A stretch of 64,000 bases of DNA from Palsa-870 sp035937155 (lineage in GTDB: Bacteria > Chloroflexota > Dormibacteria > Dormibacterales > Dormibacteraceae): assembly GCA_035937155.1 (NCBI GenBank), contig DASYVJ010000017.1:28984-92983 (forward strand), written 5' to 3'. Shown piece after piece: positions 40,887 to 49,373 of this stretch. The stretch's first letter is position 1. Each line of letters starts with the position of its first letter. The notes under the pieces were generated by a model. The model did no database searches and had not been told where the DNA came from. It was given only the letters and a program-made list of their open reading frames with translations. A program made the translations under genes and the position numbers.

Positions 40887-41926
40887 GAGTCGCCATAGCG
40901 ATGTCCGGCGGCGTCGACTCGTCCGTCGCGGCTGCGCTGCTGCAGGCGCAGGGTAACGACGTCGTGGGCGTGACCTTGCAGCAGTGGCCACGGGATGACA
41001 TGGAGGAGTCGGCGAAGCATGGTGGGTGCTGTTCGCTGAACGCCGTCGAGGACGCCCGTCGCGTCGCATCGCTGCTTCATATTCCTTATTACTGCTGGAA
41101 CCTCGAGAAGGAATTTGGGGAGCGGGTCATCGAACCCTTTCACCGCGACTATCTCGAGGGCCGAACGCCGAACCCGTGCTTGAGGTGCAATGCCTTCGTG
41201 CGCTTCGACCTGATGCTCAATCGGGTGCTCGAGCTCGGGTTCGATCATTTGGCAACCGGTCATTACGCGCGGATCGTCAACGGGACCGAGCTGCACACTG
41301 CGGTCGATATCGCCAAGGACCAGTCCTACATGCTCTATCACCTCGATCGCGAGCGCCTCGGGCATATCTTGTTTCCGCTCGGCGGAATGACGAAGGCAGA
41401 GGTGCGCGAGCACGCCAGAGAGTTCGGGCTGCCCGTCGCGAACAAAGCGGAGAGCCAGGAGATCTGTTTCATCCCCCGCGGGGAAACCTCTCGCTACCTT
41501 GCCGAACGGCTGCCAGTGCAGGCCGGCTCGGTCGTCGACTCGGGCGGCCGCGAGCTCGGCACCCACCGGGGCACTGCCCTCTACACGGTCGGTCAGCGAA
41601 GCGGCTTCGGCGACCTGGTGGAGGCCGGGCCCTGGTATGTGCTGCGCGTAGAAGGGCCCGCCAACCGGCTGGTGGTCGGCCGAAAAGAAGAGCTCGCGGT
41701 GAGCGCTGTTGAGCTGCGGGACGTGACCTTCATCGATGGGTCGGCGCAAGAACCCGTGCAGTGCGAGGCAAGGCTTCGCTATCACGCGGCGCCGATTCCC
41801 GGTGTGTACGAGGCAGGGCGGTTGTCTCTGGACGAGCCCTTTCTGGGCGCCGCGCCGGGCCAGGCCGCCGTGCTTTATTCGGGGAGCCGGGTCCTCGGCG
41901 GAGGGATCATCGCTTCAGCGTCGTGA
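40883..41926 (+). CDS. mnmA: tRNA 2-thiouridylase
   Basis: This enzyme thiolates U34 of tRNAs for Lys, Glu and Gln. The PP-loop is VAIAMSGGVDSSVAAALL. The GGCCSLNAVEDARRVA block, catalytic Cys in GRTPNPCLRCNAFVRF, DHLATGHYARI, DQSYMLYHL and the second Cys in SQEICFIP follow, with the C-terminal beta domain (YTVGQRSGFG, WYVL). Its 347 residues are standard. GTG start, GTGA overlap. Confidence 0.96.
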   Translation: MRVAIAMSGGVDSSVAAALLQAQGNDVVGVTLQQWPRDDMEESAKHGGCCSLNAVEDARRVASLLHIPYYCWNLEKEFGERVIEPFHRDYLEGRTPNPCLRCNAFVRFDLMLNRVLELGFDHLATGHYARIVNGTELHTAVDIAKDQSYMLYHLDRERLGHILFPLGGMTKAEVREHAREFGLPVANKAESQEICFIPRGETSRYLAERLPVQAGSVVDSGGRELGTHRGTALYTVGQRSGFGDLVEAGPWYVLRVEGPANRLVVGRKEELAVSAVELRDVTFIDGSAQEPVQCEARLRYHAAPIPGVYEAGRLSLDEPFLGAAPGQAAVLYSGSRVLGGGIIASAS

Positions 41927-41958
41927 GCGCCATCCTGGCCAGCTTCCCGAACCCGGCA

Positions 41959-41964
41959 TAGAAT
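41959..41964 (+). promoter_or_regulatory. -10 box of probable leaderless promoter
   Basis: TAGAAT lies six bases before the ATG of the CBS-domain gene. It matches the TANNNT-N6-start layout at 12529 and 21347. Confidence 0.55.
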
Positions 41965-41970
41965 CCGGGG

Positions 41971-42342
41971 ATGGCCACGGTACGTGAGGTCATGAAGTCC
42001 GGACTGTACTCGGTGAGCCCCTCGACGACCGTTGGAGAGGCGATCTCGCTGATGGCGCAGAACAGGATCGGCTCGGCGCTCGTCATGGAAGGCGGCAAGC
42101 TCATCGGCATCTTCACCGAGCGCGACACGGTGCGTGCGATCTCCCAGTCGCACGACGCGCCCGATCACGAGATCTCGTCATGGATGACGCGCGACCCCAA
42201 GACCGTGAGTCCCGATGTCGAGGCTGACACCGCCCTGAGGACGATGCTCGACAACGGGTTCCGGCACCTCCCGGTGGTGGAGGGGGGAGAGGTCATCGGC
42301 ATGGTCTCGATGCGGGACTTGGCGGAGTTAACAACGAGCTAA
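41971..42342 (+). CDS. Two-CBS-domain protein
   Basis: A 123-residue protein consisting of a Bateman pair of CBS domains. The first runs through VREVMKSGLYSVSPSTTVGE and GSALVMEGGKLIGIFTERD. The second has SWMTRDPKTVSPDVEADTA and HLPVVEGGEVIGMVSMRDL. CBS pairs bind adenine nucleotides and regulate partners; the target here is unknown. It is probably transcribed from its own leaderless promoter. Confidence 0.9.
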   Translation: MATVREVMKSGLYSVSPSTTVGEAISLMAQNRIGSALVMEGGKLIGIFTERDTVRAISQSHDAPDHEISSWMTRDPKTVSPDVEADTALRTMLDNGFRHLPVVEGGEVIGMVSMRDLAELTTS

Positions 42343-42383
42343 CCGCGCGGTAAACTAATTGGCCCCCCGCCATCTGTAGTTTC

Positions 42384-44171
42384 GTGCGCCCAAAAACGAG
42401 GCGCGAAGGATCGTTCACCGCTTTGGGTTTGCTTGCGCTGAGGCGCTACCTGCCGTACTTGAGGCCCCATGTAGGGCTCGTGATCGTCTTCGGGCTGGCG
42501 CAGCTCGGAAGCCTCGCCACGGCCGCGTCCATCCCAAAGATCATCCAGTACATCATCGACGGGCCGGTCACACATCACCAGCTGAACCTGCTGGAGGAGC
42601 TGGCCGGCGTCCTGGTCATGATCGGGCTCCTGGAGTTCGTCTTCATCTACTTGCGCCGGAACTATTCGGGCGTTGCCTCGCTGCGCATGGAGACCGAGCT
42701 GCGCAACGACTTCTACGCCCACCTCCAGAACCTGCAGGTGGCATTCCACGACAACTGGCAGTCGGGACAGCTGCTGTCGCGCGCCATCTCCGACATAGCG
42801 ACCGTGCGCCGATTCGTGAGCTTCGGCCTGATCTGGTTCCTCCAGACGATCGTCACCTTCGTGGTCGTCGTAGTCCTAATGCTGCAGCTGGACTGGAAGC
42901 TGGCGTTGGTTGTGATCGCATGCATGCTGCCGATCGCGTACTTCAGCAACAAGTTCCACGACAAGTACAAGCTGATCGCGCGGCGACTGCAGGATCAGCA
43001 AGGCGACCTGACAACGGTCATCGAGGAAATGGCCACAGGCGTGCGCATCATCAAGGCTTTCGGCCGCATGCCGCTGATGCAAAAGCGATTCGAGGACCAG
43101 GCCGGGCTGCTGCGCACCACCAGCCTCGAGGGCATCAGATCGCGAGCGCTGCTCTGGACACAGCTCAACTTCCTCCCCAACCTGTCGCTCGTCGGGGTAC
43201 TGCTGCTGGGCGGCATCAACGTGGTGCAGGGAACACTGACCATCGGCGGATTGGTCGCGTTCATGAACTACGTCTTCATGCTCACCTGGCCGATGGACGC
43301 CATCGGGTGGGTGCTCTCGATGAGCGAGGAATGCCAGACGGCATCGGAGCGGCTGAACGAGGTGCTGGACTCGCGGCCCGAGATTGCTGATCGCCCCGGC
43401 GCGCGCACTCTGGAGCGGTGCCGCGGTCACATCGAGATGCGCGGCGTCGGCTTCAAGTACCCGAAGTCAGACCAGTGGATCCTGCGCGATCTCAACCTGG
43501 TCATCGAGCCCGGGGAGACTCTGGGCATCGTCGGTCGCACCGGCAGCGGCAAGACCTCGCTGGCTTACCTCCTGCCACGGCTGTATGACGTCGACGAGGG
43601 CAGCGTCCTGCTCGACGGCATCGACGTGCGTGACCTGCAGCTTCGCTCGCTTCGCTCGCACATCGGCGTCGCGTTCGAAGACCCAATCCTTTTCTCGGCT
43701 TCCGTGCACGAAAACCTCGTCATGGGCCGGCCGGTCGTTTCGGATGAGGTGCTGAAGAGGGCGATCGACGTCGCGCGAGCAGGCTTTGTCTGGGACCTGC
43801 CGTGGGGCCTGGAAACTCGCGTTGGCGAGCAGGGTTACACGCTCTCAGGTGGCCAGCGACAAAGGCTGGCCCTTGCCCGAGCCGTGCTTGGGGGCCCGGC
43901 TGTGCTGGTGCTCGACGATCCCCTGTCCTCGGTCGACGTGCACACCGAGGCCGTGATCGAAGAGTCGCTTGCGCGGGTGCTCGAGGGAGTCACCGGCCTG
44001 CTTGTCGTGCACCGGCCTTCGACCCTGGCGCTGGCTGATCGGGTCGCGCTGCTCGATGGCGGGACCATTGTGGCCACCGGCACTCATACCGAGCTCATGA
44101 AGTCGAACGAGCTGTATCGCGCGCTCCTTTCGCAGGCTTACGAGCGAAGTGTTGAGGAGGTTTCGGCGTGA
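42384..44171 (+). CDS. ABC exporter, fused permease/ATPase, degenerate-site subunit
   Basis: A 595-residue type IV ABC half-transporter: six transmembrane helices in the first roughly 320 residues, then an ATPase domain. Walker A is VGRTGSGKTS, signature LSGGQRQRLALARA, Walker B VLVLDDPLSSVD and H-loop VVHRP. The catalytic Glu after Walker B is Asp, the usual mark of the degenerate half of a heterodimeric exporter. The next gene, coupled by a GTGA overlap, has the canonical Glu. TAAACT at about 42352 may be a -10 box. Cargo (drug, lipid or peptide) is unknown. Confidence 0.93.
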   Translation: MRPKTRREGSFTALGLLALRRYLPYLRPHVGLVIVFGLAQLGSLATAASIPKIIQYIIDGPVTHHQLNLLEELAGVLVMIGLLEFVFIYLRRNYSGVASLRMETELRNDFYAHLQNLQVAFHDNWQSGQLLSRAISDIATVRRFVSFGLIWFLQTIVTFVVVVVLMLQLDWKLALVVIACMLPIAYFSNKFHDKYKLIARRLQDQQGDLTTVIEEMATGVRIIKAFGRMPLMQKRFEDQAGLLRTTSLEGIRSRALLWTQLNFLPNLSLVGVLLLGGINVVQGTLTIGGLVAFMNYVFMLTWPMDAIGWVLSMSEECQTASERLNEVLDSRPEIADRPGARTLERCRGHIEMRGVGFKYPKSDQWILRDLNLVIEPGETLGIVGRTGSGKTSLAYLLPRLYDVDEGSVLLDGIDVRDLQLRSLRSHIGVAFEDPILFSASVHENLVMGRPVVSDEVLKRAIDVARAGFVWDLPWGLETRVGEQGYTLSGGQRQRLALARAVLGGPAVLVLDDPLSSVDVHTEAVIEESLARVLEGVTGLLVVHRPSTLALADRVALLDGGTIVATGTHTELMKSNELYRALLSQAYERSVEEVSA

Positions 44172-45994
44172 GCGTCGTCTCACCTTCAACTGACCGGTGG
44201 CGTGGGGTCGCCTCCGAAGAGATCGACGAGTTCTCGGCCAGCGTCGCCGGCCTGCTGCGGCGGCGCAGCCGCCGCCTGCTCGCCGAGCTCGCCAGGCCGT
44301 ATCGCTGGCAGATCGCGCTGGCGGCTTTCCTCATCGTCGTGCGCTCCGCCGCGTACCTCGCGCTCCCTTACCTGGTCGGTCTGGGCATCGACAAAGGCAT
44401 CCGTCCGGGGCGAACCGGGAACCTCGGAACCCTCGAGCTGATTGTTGGCGCCCTGCTTCTCGCGCTGATCGTCAACGCCGGCGCGAACTACTTGTTCATG
44501 CGCCTGTCGGGCAGGCTTGGCGCCAACATCTTGTTCGACCTGCGCAAGACGCTGTTCGCCCACGTGCAGGAGCTGTCGCTCTCGTTCTACGAGCGCTATA
44601 CCTCGGGGCGCATCATCTCGCGCCTGACCTCGGACATCGACGCGCTCAACGAGCTGCTTGCGACCGGTCTGACCTCGGTCATCACGTCGTTGATCTCGGT
44701 GGTCGCGATCACGGTGATCCTGATTCGCCTTGACGCCCGCCTTGGCGTGGTCACGTTGGTCGCCATGCCGATCGTGATCGGGTTGACCTACTGGTTCCGC
44801 AGCAACTCGGCTCGTTCCTACCGAGCCGTCCGGCGCGCGATCGTGCTCGTGATCGTCCACTACGTCGAATCGTTGGGTGGGATCCGTGCGGTCCAGGCAT
44901 TCCGGCGCGAGGCTCGCAACCAGGAGATTTTCGAAGACGTCAACGGCCGCTATCGGGACGCCAACATCTGGTCCAACCGCCTCGCGTCAACATTCGGCCC
45001 GGCGATCAACCTGCTCGGCCGGTTGACCACCACTGCGGTGCTGCTCTTCGGCGGCTATCTTGTGGTGCAGGGGCAGCTGACGCTCGGCGTGCTGACCGCG
45101 TTCGTCCTTTATCTGCGGCAGTTCTTCGAGCCGATGCAAGACCTGTCGCAGTTCTACAACGTGTTCCAGGCTGCGGGGGCTGCCCTGGAGAAGCTCGCCG
45201 GTGTGATCGAGGAGACGCCCACCGTGCCCGAGCCCGCCTCACCCGTGAGCATGGGCGATGTCAAAGGCGCGATCGGGTTCGAGAAGGTCACGTTCGCCTA
45301 TCGCGACAAGCCGGTGCTGCACGACGTCGACCTGGGCATTCCTGCTGGCCAGATCGTCGCCGTGGTGGGCGAGACCGGAGCGGGCAAGACCACGATGGCG
45401 CGCCTAATGGCTCGCTTCTATGACCCCAGCGAGGGCCGGCTCACACTCGACGGCGTCGACCTGCGCTCGATCGCGGTGGGCGACCTGCGCCGCGCCATCG
45501 CGATGGTCACGCAGGAGACGTTCCTGTTCTCCGGAACCGTAGGGGAAAACCTGCTGTTCGGAAGGCCGGAGGCGTCGCACGAGGAGATGGTCGCCGCGGC
45601 TCGTGCGATCGGTGCACACGAGTTCATCAGCGCGATGCCCAACGGATACGACACCGACGTGAGGCGGCGTGGAGTACGCCTCTCTTCGGGTCAGCGGCAG
45701 CTCGTCGCATTCGCTCGTGCTTTCCTGGCCGACCCGAGGGTTCTCATCCTCGACGAGGCGACGTCCTCGCTGGACCTTCCTTCGGAGCGCCTCGTGCAAA
45801 GGGCGCTTCGCACGCTGCTGCGCGGCCGCACGGCGATCATCATCGCCCACCGCCTATCGACAGTCGACATCGCGGACCGGGTGTTGGTCATCGACGGCGG
45901 GCGGGTCGTGGAAGATGGCGCGCCGTTAGACCTGCGCCAACGCAGCGGCGCTTACGGGTTGCTGCATCGTCAGTGGGTAGAATCGCTGGCTTAA
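44168..45994 (+). CDS. ABC exporter, fused permease/ATPase, canonical-site subunit
   Basis: The 608-residue partner half-transporter. The membrane domain has the helices LPYLVGLGIDKG and LIVGALLLALIVNAGANYLF. The ATPase has Walker A VGETGAGKTTMARLM, signature LSSGQRQLVAFARA, Walker B LILDEATSSLD with the catalytic Glu, and H-loop IIAHRLSTV. With the preceding subunit it forms a heterodimeric exporter of the LmrCD/BmrCD architecture. GTG start, coupled. Confidence 0.94.
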   Translation: MSVVSPSTDRWRGVASEEIDEFSASVAGLLRRRSRRLLAELARPYRWQIALAAFLIVVRSAAYLALPYLVGLGIDKGIRPGRTGNLGTLELIVGALLLALIVNAGANYLFMRLSGRLGANILFDLRKTLFAHVQELSLSFYERYTSGRIISRLTSDIDALNELLATGLTSVITSLISVVAITVILIRLDARLGVVTLVAMPIVIGLTYWFRSNSARSYRAVRRAIVLVIVHYVESLGGIRAVQAFRREARNQEIFEDVNGRYRDANIWSNRLASTFGPAINLLGRLTTTAVLLFGGYLVVQGQLTLGVLTAFVLYLRQFFEPMQDLSQFYNVFQAAGAALEKLAGVIEETPTVPEPASPVSMGDVKGAIGFEKVTFAYRDKPVLHDVDLGIPAGQIVAVVGETGAGKTTMARLMARFYDPSEGRLTLDGVDLRSIAVGDLRRAIAMVTQETFLFSGTVGENLLFGRPEASHEEMVAAARAIGAHEFISAMPNGYDTDVRRRGVRLSSGQRQLVAFARAFLADPRVLILDEATSSLDLPSERLVQRALRTLLRGRTAIIIAHRLSTVDIADRVLVIDGGRVVEDGAPLDLRQRSGAYGLLHRQWVESLA

Positions 45995-46893
45995 TGGGAG
46001 ATCTCCGGGTTGCGGTGCTGGGCCCAGGAGGTGTCGGCGGGCTGTTGGGTGCGCTTTTGGCCCGCGCCGGAAACGCGGTGGTGATGCTCGCCGGTGAGAG
46101 CACCGCGAGGGCGATTGCCGAGAACGGTCTTCGACTCGAGAGCCGCCGCTTCGGCGACTTCATGGTCGTGGTCGAAACGGCGGACCGACTGACGAGCCAG
46201 GTCGACGCGTGCCTCATTACCGTCAAAGCGACGCAGCTGGACGAGTCACTTCAGCGTGTTCCTGCGGACGTCCTGGCTCAGGGTCTGATGGTTCCGTTTC
46301 TCAACGGCATCGATCACGTCGCCAAGCTTCGGAGCTTGTTCCCCTCCTCGAATGTCGTACCAGCCACCATCCGAGTCGAGACGGCGAGGGTTAAGCCAGG
46401 CGTCATCCGCCAAACGAGTCCATTTGCCTCGGTCGAGATCGCCACGTCAGACCCTGTGCGAGAAAAGGTGGAGTGGCTGGCTGCTCAGCTTGGCGCCGCC
46501 GGGCTCGACGTCCGGCTTCGAGAGGACGAGACGGCGATGCTCTGGGACAAGCTTGCGGTTCTGGCCCCCCTTGCCTTGCTGACAACACACGAGCGAGCTG
46601 CTGTCGGCAAGATCCGCTCTGATCGCCGTCAAGACGCCATCGCGCTCATCTCGGAGGTCGCTGCTGTTGCCACGGCACAGGGCGCCACTGCCGATCCTGA
46701 GGCGGCGGTCCGCATGTTGGACCTGGCGCCGGAGACGTTCGAGTCATCGATGCAGCGAGACCAGGCAGCCGGCCTACCGCTCGAGCTCGACGCGATCGGC
46801 GGGGCGGTAATCAGAGCCGCTGCTCGGGCTGGCATTGACGTGCCGGTCACGGCCCGGCTAGTGGAGGAGCTCCGACTGCGACAGCCTCTATGA
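45994..46893 (+). CDS. panE: Ketopantoate reductase family protein
   Basis: A 299-residue NADPH-dependent 2-dehydropantoate 2-reductase-like enzyme. The Rossmann motif is VAVLGPGGVGGLLGALLARA. LITVKATQLDESL, VPFLNGIDHVAKL and the catalytic Lys in MLWDKLAVLAPLALLT are present, with the C-terminal helical domain. It would make pantoate for CoA synthesis, although many relatives act on other keto acids. ATG 45994 shares one base with the ABC stop, and TAGAAT ten bases upstream may be an internal promoter. Confidence 0.85.
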   Translation: MGDLRVAVLGPGGVGGLLGALLARAGNAVVMLAGESTARAIAENGLRLESRRFGDFMVVVETADRLTSQVDACLITVKATQLDESLQRVPADVLAQGLMVPFLNGIDHVAKLRSLFPSSNVVPATIRVETARVKPGVIRQTSPFASVEIATSDPVREKVEWLAAQLGAAGLDVRLREDETAMLWDKLAVLAPLALLTTHERAAVGKIRSDRRQDAIALISEVAAVATAQGATADPEAAVRMLDLAPETFESSMQRDQAAGLPLELDAIGGAVIRAAARAGIDVPVTARLVEELRLRQPL

Positions 46894-46909
46894 AGCTGAG
46901 CTGCTGAGC

Positions 46910-47530
46910 ATGGGTAGCAAGGCACGCGCAGAGGCATTCAGCGACGGAATTTTCGCGATCGCGGCGACCCTTCTGGTGCTGGACCTCGCGGTTCCCAAGC
47001 CGGGGCCGTCCTTGCTCAATGGACTCCTCAACGAGTGGCCGGCCTATGCGGCCTACGCAACCAGCTTCCTGACCATCGGCATCATCTGGGTCAACCATCA
47101 CGCTGTGCTGGAGCGCCTCGAGCGGATCGACCGCGGCTTTCTCTTCCTGAATGTTGTCTTCCTGCTGTTCGTTGCACTGATCCCTTTTCCGACCAAGGTT
47201 CTCTCCCAGTACCTCCAGTCGGGCGGTGACTACGCGCACGTCGCCGCGGCTGCCTATGGGGTGGCGATGATTCTCATGGGCATCAGCTTCAGCATCCTCA
47301 ACTACTACGCGACCGCTCGCGGCCTGGTGGCGATGCAGCAGAGGCTCACCTTTTGGCAGCAGGTCCGCTACTCGATAGGCCTCCTGATGTATGTGGTCGG
47401 AACGGCGGTGTCACTGATTGATGCACGCGTCGCCCTCCTGATCTATGCCGGCATGGCCTTCTACTACGTGATCGAGCCACTGATGGCAGCACGCCAAGCG
47501 TCGCCTCCAGGACTCAAGCGAAACGCGTAG
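46910..47530 (+). CDS. TMEM175-family (DUF1211) potassium channel-like protein
   Basis: A 206-residue integral membrane protein with about six helices. The diagnostic FSDG motif is in ARAEAFSDGIFAIAATLLVL, followed by TSFLTIGIIWVNHHAVLERL and LFLNVVFLLFVALIPFPTKV. Bacterial TMEM175 proteins are tetrameric potassium channels with this FSDG first helix. A second TMEM175 repeat, as in animal proteins, is absent. It lies after panE and converges with the GNAT gene. Confidence 0.9.
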   Translation: MGSKARAEAFSDGIFAIAATLLVLDLAVPKPGPSLLNGLLNEWPAYAAYATSFLTIGIIWVNHHAVLERLERIDRGFLFLNVVFLLFVALIPFPTKVLSQYLQSGGDYAHVAAAAYGVAMILMGISFSILNYYATARGLVAMQQRLTFWQQVRYSIGLLMYVVGTAVSLIDARVALLIYAGMAFYYVIEPLMAARQASPPGLKRNA

Positions 47531-47547
47531 TAACCCGCTCGGCCTCC

Positions 47548-48357
47548 TCAGGCGGTGGAGGTGTCGAGGTAGAAGCGGCGCCAGCCCACCTTCTCGAATC
47601 CCAGCTTGGTCAGGATCGGTGCGGACATGTCGCCACCCCAAACGGCGAGGCCGCTCACGCCCGCCTGGCGGGCGATCTCGAGGCGCGCCGCGACCAGGGC
47701 CCGGTAGACCCCGCGACCTCGGAACTTCGGCCGCACCGAACCGCCATTGATTGCGGCGCCTGCGGGAGGAAATAGGCTGATCCCGGCGCTGCCCGCTGGC
47801 TCGCCGTCTATCACCGCCAGCAGGAGGTGCCGGTTGCCGGCCGCGAGGAAGTTGAGGCGGCGCCTTTCCTCCATAGCGATCATCTCGGGATCGTCACCGT
47901 ACGAGCGGTCCATGAACGCTTCGGCGGCCGCCGCGACAGCGCTTCGAAACGTAGCTAGGTCGGCGAGAGCGTCCCGGATTTCCAGGCCCTGAATCGGCCG
48001 TGCTTCCACCGTGGCGTCGATTTCCAGCACCATCACCGCGAACTCCCAACCATGAGGGTCTGGGTGAACGCCATGTCTTGCGAGGTGGTCGGCGAAGTCG
48101 GGCGGCTCCGTTTCAGGGTCGAGCGTCCACATCACAGGCAGGTGGTACGGAGCGATCGTCGCACGTGCCTCACGGATGATCTCGTCGGCTTCGTCCGGCC
48201 GGCACCTGATCCACGAGACGTTGTTGGGCCCGGGGATCGGAAAGTCCCGCTGGAGCGTGATCTGGTATCGGGGCGTGACGATGCGATCGACGCCGGGCGC
48301 GGCCGGTTGGCGGTGGTGGTTGGCGAACTCGACGAGCGCCTGCGATACTGCCGGCAT
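47548..48357 (-). CDS. GNAT-family N-acetyltransferase
   Basis: A 269-residue protein. The C-terminal roughly 130 residues are a GNAT domain, with acetyl-CoA-binding VRPKFRGRGVYRALVAARLE and the beta-bulge strand around LLAVIDGEPAGSAGISLF. The N-terminal half (SWIRCRPDEADEIIREARAT) has a second, weaker GNAT-like or regulatory fold. The acceptor is unknown. Its ATG and the ATG of the divergent small gene overlap in a shared CATG. Confidence 0.85.
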   Translation of the reverse strand: MPAVSQALVEFANHHRQPAAPGVDRIVTPRYQITLQRDFPIPGPNNVSWIRCRPDEADEIIREARATIAPYHLPVMWTLDPETEPPDFADHLARHGVHPDPHGWEFAVMVLEIDATVEARPIQGLEIRDALADLATFRSAVAAAAEAFMDRSYGDDPEMIAMEERRRLNFLAAGNRHLLLAVIDGEPAGSAGISLFPPAGAAINGGSVRPKFRGRGVYRALVAARLEIARQAGVSGLAVWGGDMSAPILTKLGFEKVGWRRFYLDTSTA

Positions 48358-48577
48358 GGCTACATTGTCGCGAGCTCTCCGGCGCTGGGAACCGATCCGG
48401 GTCGCGGCGTCTGCGCTCGGGCTGGCACTGGTGATCCTGCTCGCGGGTTATGTGGTTGGCGTTGCCACCGCGGAAGTCACCCTCGAAAGCGTCGTCTCGG
48501 CGGTCGCTCTGCTCGCCATTGGCGGATCTGGGCTCCTGTATGCTTGGCGCCTTGAACCCGGCGCCAGCGTCGACTAG
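48356..48577 (+). CDS. Small two-helix membrane protein
   Basis: A 73-residue protein I do not recognise. It has a basic N-terminus (LSRALRRWEPIR) followed by two hydrophobic segments (AASALGLALVILLAGYVVGV and SVVSAVALLAIGGSGLLYAW). Its ATG shares a CATG with the divergent acetyltransferase start, and it lies just upstream of the complex-I-like module, so it may be an extra small subunit of that complex. The coding call rests on hydrophobic pattern and position. Confidence 0.5.
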   Translation: MATLSRALRRWEPIRVAASALGLALVILLAGYVVGVATAEVTLESVVSAVALLAIGGSGLLYAWRLEPGASVD

Positions 48578-48612
48578 CCGGTAGTACCACTCTCAGCAAC
48601 CACGGAGTGCCG

Positions 48613-49101
48613 ATGGACTCCCTCCACGCGATTGGTTTCTACGTGTCCGCCGCAATCTCGATCGGCGGCGGGCTCCTGCTGGCATTCCTTCCCGGACGCG
48701 GCCAACGTGGCATCGCCATGGCGGTCGCGGGAGCAGGGATCGTCGGCCTGTACGCCTCCCTGTCCGCAGGCTTTGCCGGACTCGTCGCCCTCGTGTGCTA
48801 CGCCGGATGCGCCCTGCTCGTAGCCGCGCCGCAGTACCGGGTGATGGACACCGTCGCAGCCGGCGTCTGGCGCCAGGTCGGCGCAGTCGCGGCGGGAGGC
48901 CTGTTTGCGGTTCTCGCCTATGCCGCATGGCGGGGAGATTTCGTCCACGCAACCTTCCGCGGCGGGGAGGTTGGCAGCGCAGCAGTCGGCCGTCTCCTTT
49001 TCGCGCATGACGCACTCGCGACTGAGGCCGTGGGTGCGCTGGTGCTCGTCACGCTGGTGGGCGCCACCGCGGCATGGCGCTTACGAGATCGCGGTCGATG
49101 A
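48613..49101 (+). CDS. NuoJ-like membrane subunit (complex-I-like module)
   Basis: A 162-residue, five-helix membrane protein resembling NuoJ: HAIGFYVSAAISIGGGLLLA, GIAMAVAGAGIVGLYASLSA, ALVCYAGCALLVAAP and the C-terminal TEAVGALVLVTLVGATAAW. ATG 48613 sits five bases after GGAG; GTG 48607 is an alternative. The usual NuoJ sequence around helix 3 is poorly conserved. It overlaps the next gene by ATGA. The assignment depends on gene order J-K-L-M-N as well as topology. Confidence 0.68.
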   Translation: MDSLHAIGFYVSAAISIGGGLLLAFLPGRGQRGIAMAVAGAGIVGLYASLSAGFAGLVALVCYAGCALLVAAPQYRVMDTVAAGVWRQVGAVAAGGLFAVLAYAAWRGDFVHATFRGGEVGSAAVGRLLFAHDALATEAVGALVLVTLVGATAAWRLRDRGR

Positions 49102-49373
49102 GCGCAGGCCTGGTTGCCGTGCTGTTCGTCGCGGCTGCGCTTGTTGCTGTGGGTGCCTTCGTCGCGGCGTGGAAGCGTGACCTGACGGCCGCGCTGGCCG
49201 GCGTACCGCTGATGTTCGGCGGGGCGGGCGTCGCATTCGCCGGCGTGGCCCGATTCGCGGCGGCAGGTGGTGCGCCACTCTTCGGCCAGGAGGTGGCCGC
49301 GCTGCTTGCGGTGGCCGCCCTGGCGCTCGTCACGCTTGGCGTGGGGATCGCAGGCCGGGGGACCTCTCGCTGA
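49098..49373 (+). CDS. NuoK-like membrane subunit
   Basis: A 91-residue, three-helix protein in the NuoK position: SAGLVAVLFVAAALVAVGAF, LAGVPLMFGGAGVAFAGVAR and GQEVAALLAVAALALVTLGV. The size and helix number suit NuoK. Only one acidic residue lies in a helix (QEVAALL), at the place of the functional Glu of helix 3, while the helix-2 Glu is replaced. ATGA overlap upstream; its TGA stop overlaps the probable CTG start of the next gene. Confidence 0.68.
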   Translation: MSAGLVAVLFVAAALVAVGAFVAAWKRDLTAALAGVPLMFGGAGVAFAGVARFAAAGGAPLFGQEVAALLAVAALALVTLGVGIAGRGTSR

